Of a stretch of 37,299 nt of DNA, positions 33,017 through 37,299 are shown in pieces (position 1 is the first letter of the stretch; every line of letters starts with the position of its first letter). The DNA is from Butyrivibrio sp. (GTDB lineage Bacteria > Bacillota > Clostridia > Lachnospirales > Lachnospiraceae): the NCBI GenBank assembly GCA_024690485.1, contig JAILPB010000015.1:1-37299 (forward strand). The letters run 5' to 3'. Both the position numbers and the translations under genes were made by a program. The notes beneath the pieces were generated by a model that saw nothing but the letters and a program-made list of their open reading frames with translations, did no database searches and was not told the DNA's origin.

Positions 33017-34123
33017 ATGGACAGAAAAAAGATAATCGTTAAAACCAGTATTATAGGCATAGTAACCAACTGCATTCTTGCGGGTTTTAAGGCTTTTATC
33101 GGAATTATTTCAGGTTCCATAGCTATTACACTTGACGCTGTAAATAATCTAAGTGATGCTTTGTCATCTGTTATCACAATTCTTGGAACAAAGCTTGCGG
33201 GAAAAGCTCCAGACAAAAAGCATCCCCTTGGCTACGGACGTATAGAGTACGTAAGTACAGCCATGATCTCAGTCATCGTGCTTTATGCAGGTGTGACATC
33301 CTTTATAGAATCAGTAAAAAAGATATTCAATCCGGAGATCCCTTCGTATTCAACGATTTCTCTTGTAATCGTTGCAGTTGCCGTTGTAGTGAAGATAGTT
33401 CTCGGAACTTATGTAAAGAATAAGGGAAAAGAAGTTAATTCAGATTCTCTTGTGGCTTCAGGAGAGGATGCAAGACTTGATTCCGTAATATCAGCTTCAA
33501 CTCTGGTGGCAGCCTTTATCTTTATATTTACCGGGCTGTCTCTTGAGGCATATCTTGGTGCGGTGATCTCCGTCATCATTATAAAAGCCGGTGCTGAGAT
33601 GCTAAGAGATACACTGTCACAGATTCTTGGTGAGAGGATACAAAATGATTTTACTTTGGCTGTAAAAAAGACTGTGGCTTCATTTCCGGAGGTTGCAGGC
33701 GCTTATGACCTTATCCTTCATAACTACGGACCTGACAAGTATATTGGATCTGTTCATATCGAGGTTCCGGAGGATATTTCAATCAAAAAGCTTGATCAGC
33801 TTGAGAGAGAAATAGCACAGAAGGTTTATAAGGAACACGGAGTAATCATAGAAGCAGTCGGAATTTACTCGCAAAATGCAGAAGATTCTGTTGCAGGAAA
33901 GCTTCACAATGAGATTGTAAGGGTTATAATAAAACATGATTTTGTTAAACAGATACACGGCTTTTATTATGATGAGGTAAAACAGTATGTGTCTTTTGAT
34001 ATAGTAATAAGCTTTGATGCACCTGACCCTGAAAAGATTTTTGAAGAGATCATGACAGATGTCAGAGCAGCGTATCCCGATTATGAATTTGAGGTGGCTC
34101 TCGACAGGGATATTAGCGGCTGA
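33017..34123 (+). CDS. Cation diffusion facilitator, probably manganese-exporting (MntE-like)
   Basis: The 368-residue protein has six membrane helices (first 205 residues) and a long cytoplasmic C-terminal part (about 205-368), longer than the usual CDF regulatory domain. The metal site in TM2 is N43-x3-D47 (DAVNNLSD) and in TM5 D151-x3-D155 (GEDARLDS). Zinc exporters normally have His in these places; from knowledge of streptococcal MntE, the Asn/Asp-Asp-Asp set indicates manganese (possibly iron). HPLGYGRIEY is the conserved CDF loop after TM2. The next gene, 25 bases downstream, encodes the unrelated manganese exporter MntP, which supports the metal assignment. GGAAGGA precedes the start. 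Confidence 0.85.
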   Translation: MDRKKIIVKTSIIGIVTNCILAGFKAFIGIISGSIAITLDAVNNLSDALSSVITILGTKLAGKAPDKKHPLGYGRIEYVSTAMISVIVLYAGVTSFIESVKKIFNPEIPSYSTISLVIVAVAVVVKIVLGTYVKNKGKEVNSDSLVASGEDARLDSVISASTLVAAFIFIFTGLSLEAYLGAVISVIIIKAGAEMLRDTLSQILGERIQNDFTLAVKKTVASFPEVAGAYDLILHNYGPDKYIGSVHIEVPEDISIKKLDQLEREIAQKVYKEHGVIIEAVGIYSQNAEDSVAGKLHNEIVRVIIKHDFVKQIHGFYYDEVKQYVSFDIVISFDAPDPEKIFEEIMTDVRAAYPDYEFEVALDRDISG

Positions 34124-34148
34124 CGAGCTTTTTTGGTAGGAGAGAGAA

Positions 34149-34733
34149 ATGTTATTTTTACTAAATTCAATACTTCTAGGTGTTGGCCTTGCAATGGATG
34201 CCTTTTCAGTATCTATTGCTGATGCAATGGCTAACCCCACTATGAAAAACTCAAGGAAAAACCTGATTGCAGGAACCTATGCGATTTTTCAGTTCCTTAT
34301 GCCTGTAATAGGTTATGCCTGCGTACATAAGGCGGCTACTGTTTTTACAGAGTTCCAGAAGTTTATTCCATGGATAGCACTTATCCTTCTTGCTTACATA
34401 GGCGGAAAGATGCTTCTAGAGGGGCTTAGAAACCAGTTTGGAGAGGAAGAGGTTGAACCTGCCGATCTTACGCTTAAACTCCTGTTAGTTCAGGGTATTG
34501 CTACTTCAATCGATGCGCTTTCAGTAGGATTTACAATTTCAGATTACACATGGGTGATGGCGATTGGCGCAGCATTTATCATCGCAGTTGTGACTTTTGT
34601 TATCTGCAGAATGGGCCTTCATCTAGGAAGAAAATTCGGATTAAAGCTTGCGGGAAGAGCTACGATTTTTGGCGGCATAATTCTTATAGGAATAGGAATC
34701 GAGATTTTCTTAAAAGGATTCTTTGGATTCTAA
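34149..34733 (+). CDS. mntP: Manganese efflux pump MntP
   Basis: The 194-residue protein has six hydrophobic segments and the two internally repeated signature motifs of MntP (DUF204/YebN): GVGLAMDAFSVSIADAM near 11-27 and GIATSIDALSVGFTISD near 117-133, with the membrane-embedded aspartates needed for Mn(II) export in the known E. coli protein. TAGGAGAGAG precedes the start. It lies 25 bases after the CDF gene and 46 before the NUDIX gene, so the three may be one operon. A small hairpin (CGAA/TTCG) follows but lacks a T run. Confidence 0.93.
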   Translation: MLFLLNSILLGVGLAMDAFSVSIADAMANPTMKNSRKNLIAGTYAIFQFLMPVIGYACVHKAATVFTEFQKFIPWIALILLAYIGGKMLLEGLRNQFGEEEVEPADLTLKLLLVQGIATSIDALSVGFTISDYTWVMAIGAAFIIAVVTFVICRMGLHLGRKFGLKLAGRATIFGGIILIGIGIEIFLKGFFGF

Positions 34734-34779
34734 GGCGAACCGGATTCGGCGTAAATATATAGATTGCAAGGAGATACAA

Positions 34780-35388
34780 ATGGCGAAGATCAAGAACATT
34801 GAGCAGCTTACAGAGAATAGATTTGTAAACCTGTTTCATTTTTCCGGAGAAAACTCCAAGGGACATAAATCAAATTACTATGTGGCTGCAAGGACTAAGG
34901 ACAAAGAAGGCCTTAAGGCAGTTAAACATAGAAATGATGCGGACGGAGTATCAATTTATGCTCTGTGCGGAGAAAAGAAGGATAAGGTAGTTCTTGTAAG
35001 ACAGTACAGATACCCTATAGACTCATATATCTATGAGTTTCCTGCAGGACTTTGCGAGGAGGGTGAGAACTTCAAGGAAGCTGCTGTTAGAGAACTTCAT
35101 GAGGAGACAGGTCTTAATTTCCATCCACTCGAAGTTGATTCTTTGTACGAGGAGCCCAGATTCTCCTCAGTTGGTATGACTGATGAATCCGTGGCTATGG
35201 TATATGGCTATGCTGACGGCGAGATAAGCGATAAGTTCCAGGAAGTCAGCGAGGAAATAGAAGTTGTTATCGCTGACAGGGATGAAGTCAGAAGGATTCT
35301 TAAGGAGGAGCAGGTAGCAATACTTGCGGCATATCAGCTCATGCATTTTTTGCATGACGAGGATCCCTTCGCATTCCTTAATATATAA
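34780..35388 (+). CDS. NUDIX hydrolase, ADP-ribose pyrophosphatase-like
   Basis: The 202-residue protein contains a complete NUDIX box, GLCEEGENFKEAAVRELHEETGL, matching Gx5Ex7REUxEExGU (written here beyond its core only to show the fit). The upstream segment VVLVRQYRYPIDSYIYEFPAG is typical of the ADP-ribose pyrophosphatase subgroup, which splits ADP-ribose or other nucleotide sugars. These enzymes need Mg2+ or Mn2+, which is of interest beside two manganese exporters but proves nothing. ATG 34780 follows AAGGAG; an in-frame start at 34723 would overlap mntP and has no site. Confidence 0.88.
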   Translation: MAKIKNIEQLTENRFVNLFHFSGENSKGHKSNYYVAARTKDKEGLKAVKHRNDADGVSIYALCGEKKDKVVLVRQYRYPIDSYIYEFPAGLCEEGENFKEAAVRELHEETGLNFHPLEVDSLYEEPRFSSVGMTDESVAMVYGYADGEISDKFQEVSEEIEVVIADRDEVRRILKEEQVAILAAYQLMHFLHDEDPFAFLNI

Positions 35389-35470
35389 ATGAGATAATGT
35401 TTGTTGTCGGTAATTGGTAAAAGCTTGGTTTTGGGGAAATCATTATTAGTATTTAAAAGGAATTGAAACT

Positions 35471-36169
35471 ATGTCAATCAGAGAGAATTTACTTGAAGTA
35501 GAAGAGAAAATACAGAAGGCCTGCGAAAGAGCAGGTCGTGACAGAAGTGAAGTTACACTTATTGCCGTAAGTAAGACAAAGCCTGTATCCGATATCAGGC
35601 AGGCAATGGACTGCGGAATAAAGGTATTTGGGGAAAATAAGGTTCAGGAAATAAGAGATAAGACAGAGGAGATCAAGGAACCCCTTGACTGGCATATGAT
35701 AGGGCATCTGCAGACTAACAAGGTAAAGTATCTGCCGGGAAAGGTCTGCATGATCCATTCTGTAGATAAAATGAGCCTTGCAGAGGAAATCGAGAAACAG
35801 GCTGCAAAGCATGATCTCGTTATGGATGTTTTATGCGAGGTTAATATGGCAGGGGAGGATTCCAAGTTTGGCCTTACTCCGGAGGAAGCTCCTGATTTTG
35901 TGAGAAGTATCGCAGCTTTCCCTCACGTAAGAGTAAGGGGGCTTATGACAATTGCTCCCTACACGGATGATCCTGAAACTAACAGGGAGTACTTTAGGAA
36001 ACTCCGTGAAATGAAGGATATGCTTTCTGCCGAGAATATCCCCGGCACCCAGATCGATACCTTATCCATGGGAATGACCGGAGACTACGAAGTCGCCATC
36101 GAAGAGGGCGCCACCTTCGTCCGCGTCGGCACCGGCATCTTCGGCGAGCGCAATTATGGCATTTCATGA
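35471..36169 (+). CDS. YggS-family PLP homeostasis protein
   Basis: The 232-residue single-domain TIM-barrel protein binds PLP without known catalysis and keeps vitamin B6 and amino-acid pools balanced in other bacteria. PLP lysine lies in LIAVSKTKP; further family motifs are FGENKVQEI, WHMIGHLQTNK, SVDK, VNMAGEDSKFG, RGLMTIAPY and the phosphate-binding LSMGMTGDYEVAIEEGATFVRVG. AAAAGGA precedes the start. The last 45 codons or so switch to GC-ending codons (GTC, GCC, ATC, CGC, GGC) unlike the rest of the gene, and the GC-rich stretch continues past the stop. The protein itself stays normal to the end. In many Firmicutes this gene precedes sepF, but not here. Confidence 0.93.
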   Translation: MSIRENLLEVEEKIQKACERAGRDRSEVTLIAVSKTKPVSDIRQAMDCGIKVFGENKVQEIRDKTEEIKEPLDWHMIGHLQTNKVKYLPGKVCMIHSVDKMSLAEEIEKQAAKHDLVMDVLCEVNMAGEDSKFGLTPEEAPDFVRSIAAFPHVRVRGLMTIAPYTDDPETNREYFRKLREMKDMLSAENIPGTQIDTLSMGMTGDYEVAIEEGATFVRVGTGIFGERNYGIS

Positions 36170-36284
36170 CGCCCCGCGTAAAAAATGTCCGCGCAGAAAT
36201 GATTGTTTACGGCTACTCTGTATGACATCTCACTAAGCTCGATAGAACCTCGCTAAGTGATCTGCACATCCGCGCTGAATCATT
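36170..36284. repeat. GC-shifted intergenic patch with short direct and inverted repeats
   Basis: TCCGCGC occurs at 36189-36195 and again at 36269-36275, each followed by a similar GAA...ATT segment. Between them, CACTAAGC (36232-36239) and GCTAAGTG (36252-36259) form a 7-of-8-bp hairpin and also share CTC(A/G)CTAAG as a direct repeat. The composition resembles the end of the preceding gene rather than the rest of the window. No gene is seen. Whether it is an RNA, a mobile repeat or recombination remains cannot be decided here. Confidence 0.45.
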
Positions 36285-36357
36285 AAATAAAATACGACCG
36301 CAAATGCCTCATATCGTGTTACTCAAAACAATCGGCATTTGCGGTCGTATTTTATTT
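36285..36357. terminator. Very long perfect hairpin, probably a bidirectional terminator
   Basis: A 24-base sequence at 36285-36308 is perfectly complementary to 36334-36357 around a 25-base loop. The stem has a GC-rich middle (CGACCGCAAATGCC) and AAATAAAA/TTTTATTT outer arms, so U-rich tails arise in both directions. It lies between convergent genes, and its right arm overlaps the stop codon of the minus-strand gene. Confidence 0.8.
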
Positions 36358-36628
36358 ATGCGCCGTTGGCTACGGCTTTTAGGGCTTCGAATTCGGATTC
36401 GAAGACACCGCCCATTTTTTCCAGTTCATCCCACGCATACCATGAACCTGACAACTGAATTCCGTTTATGGAAACATCGGTTACAACCACCATGAAAGGC
36501 TTGTGGTTAATAACAATGTAGGCTGTACGGTTAAGAGCAAGCGGGATAACATAAATATGCCCTGTGTCAGTCATGTAATTAATCTGATCCAGTGTGAAGT
36601 TCTTGTTTAAAGGCATAGTCCTTTGCAT
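36356..36628 (-). CDS. Small protein of unknown function
   Basis: The 90-residue product begins at ATG 36628, preceded on the minus strand by GGGAG six bases away. It looks like a compact beta-rich domain (GHIYVIPLALNRTAYIVINHKPFMVVVTDVSINGIQLSGSWYAWDEL) followed by a short helix (ESEFEALKAVANGA). No membrane segment, cysteine pair or known motif is seen. I do not recognise the family. The good ribosome binding site and placement of the terminator at its stop codon support a real gene. Confidence 0.7.
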   Translation of the reverse strand: MQRTMPLNKNFTLDQINYMTDTGHIYVIPLALNRTAYIVINHKPFMVVVTDVSINGIQLSGSWYAWDELEKMGGVFESEFEALKAVANGA

Positions 36629-36735
36629 CAGATACTCCCTTTGTCTTCGGGCAACAATAATCTACTCTTTTATTCTAAATTTTATTGCAGTTTATAGCAA
36701 GAAAACGATTATAAAATATAAATAAAATTGCTAAC

Positions 36736-36765
36736 TGTTCCAATATCACTAAGAAATAATATAAT
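36736..36765 (+). promoter_or_regulatory. Weak promoter candidate before the GNAT remnant
   Basis: A perfect TATAAT (36760-36765) lies 33 bases before the ATG; the -35 (TGTTCC, 18 bases upstream) is poor. Confidence 0.4.
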
Positions 36766-36797
36766 GTCATAGTAAGAAAAAATACGGTGGAAGTGCT

Positions 36798-37103
36798 ATG
36801 AAAATAAGAGAATTCGTCGAAGCAGATTATCAGAATTTATACGAAACATTATCTGATCCGGAAGTGATGAAGTATATAGAAGAACCTTATTCTGAGGAAA
36901 AGACTTTGGTCTTTCTTCAAGATGCAGGATTATGTGATAAACCATTGATCTATGCAGCCGAGAATGACAATGGCAATTATGTTGGTTATGTAATCTACCA
37001 TGACTACGATATTAGCAGCGTGGAAATAGGATGGATTCTTAAAAAATCTGAATGGGGCAAGGAATACGCCAGAGAACTTACCAAACCTATGCAAAACATA
37101 TAG
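36798..37103 (+). pseudogene. Truncated GNAT-family N-acetyltransferase
   Basis: The 101 residues match the first half to two thirds of a RimJ/RimL-type GNAT enzyme: MKIREFVEADYQNLYETLSDPEVMKYIEEPYS at the start and GYVIYHDYDISSVEIGWILKK as the central strands. The acetyl-CoA loop should read roughly WGKGYA but is WGKEYA, losing the glycine. The protein then stops about 60-70 residues short, without the C-terminal strand and helix. Downstream frames carry short stretches such as VYIKVAFERI that could be remnants after a deletion or frameshift. GGTGG before the ATG is a modest site. It is probably a decaying gene. Confidence 0.6.
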
Positions 37104-37166
37104 AAATGCAGATGTTTATATAAAGGTGGCGTTTGAACGTATATTGGATTGTTTGACCAAAATGTC

Positions 37167-37219
37167 AGAAAAATAGCTATTTTGCAGGATGATTTACTGT
37201 GAAATGGCTATTTTTTCTG
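37167..37219 (+). terminator. Terminator after the GNAT remnant
   Basis: AGAAAAATAGC (37167-37177) pairs with GCTATTTTTTCT (37207-37218) with an additional ATTT/AAAT pairing inside; a T run lies in the right arm. Confidence 0.6.
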
Positions 37220-37255
37220 TTATATTTAAAATATGTTTTTTAGATAAGGAGAGTT

Positions 37256-37299
37256 ATGAATATGGTAGAAATGAAAAAGTTGGGCATGGAAAGCTATGA
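37256..37299 (+). CDS. First codons of a gene running off the right edge (3' partial)
   Basis: ATG at 37256 follows AAGGAG and the frame stays open to the end of the window (MNMVEMKKLGMESY). Fourteen codons are too few to name it. Confidence 0.5.
   Translation, partial: MNMVEMKKLGMESY

Noticed and set aside
33779-34240. 153-codon open frame on the minus strand across the CDF and mntP genes
   Set aside because: It overlaps two well-supported genes and has no recognisable domain.
1-37299. CRISPR arrays, tRNA genes, insertion sequences
   Set aside because: No regularly spaced repeats, tRNA cloverleaf signatures or transposase-like genes were found by reading.

Overview
The window looks like a chromosomal segment of a low-GC, Gram-positive, flagellated anaerobe of the Lachnospiraceae, most like Butyrivibrio or Pseudobutyrivibrio. 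This is inferred from AGA/GGA-rich codon use, strong AGGAGG-type ribosome binding sites, Gram-positive lipoproteins, DUF975 and MntP-type proteins, and chemotaxis and c-di-GMP-type signalling genes. No taxonomic search was possible. Almost all of it is ordinary, well-spaced chromosome. I see no CRISPR array, tRNA, rRNA, prophage or insertion sequence.

Layout. 1-2190: end of a larger (possibly ABC permease) gene, a small Cys-rich protein and a DUF975 membrane protein. 2300-6320: uracil-DNA glycosylase, a coupled diaminopimelate decarboxylase/XerD-like pair, and a convergent DAHP synthase. 6470-12690: a methyl-accepting chemotaxis protein, a lipoprotein cysteine protease, a lipoprotein serpin and a small conserved protein. 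12750-19870: a PilZ protein, a C39-like putative cysteine peptidase, a cytoplasmic heparinase II/III-like protein and a heterodimeric ABC exporter. 19880-22620: an orphan short flagellin with a structured leader, then ApbE and a double-AP2 protein on the other strand. 22830-29320: threonine synthase, citrate synthase, a 60-kDa-class Xaa-Pro aminopeptidase, a 6S-like RNA and an EAL-HDOD protein. 29450-32760: type 1C aspartate aminotransferase and a YgiQ-type radical SAM protein. 33000-36170: an apparent manganese-efflux pair (CDF plus MntP), a NUDIX hydrolase and a YggS-type PLP protein. 36170-37299: a GC-shifted intergenic patch, a very long hairpin, a small hypothetical protein, a truncated GNAT gene and the first codons of the next gene.

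The most interesting signal is non-coding. Two intergenic regions 22 kb apart (10643-10757 and 32742-32856) carry the same 115-nt element. Each has two hairpins with compensating base changes, a 17-nt identical linker, C-rich unpaired segments (CCUCCC, UUCCCC) and, read on the minus strand, a Rho-independent terminator. I interpret these as two copies of an undescribed small RNA family with anti-Shine-Dalgarno C-rich motifs. Other points to check are an XerD-like recombinase lacking two catalytic residues, a protease/serpin lipoprotein pair, a double-AP2 protein translationally coupled to apbE, and a local GC and codon shift at the end of the YggS gene.
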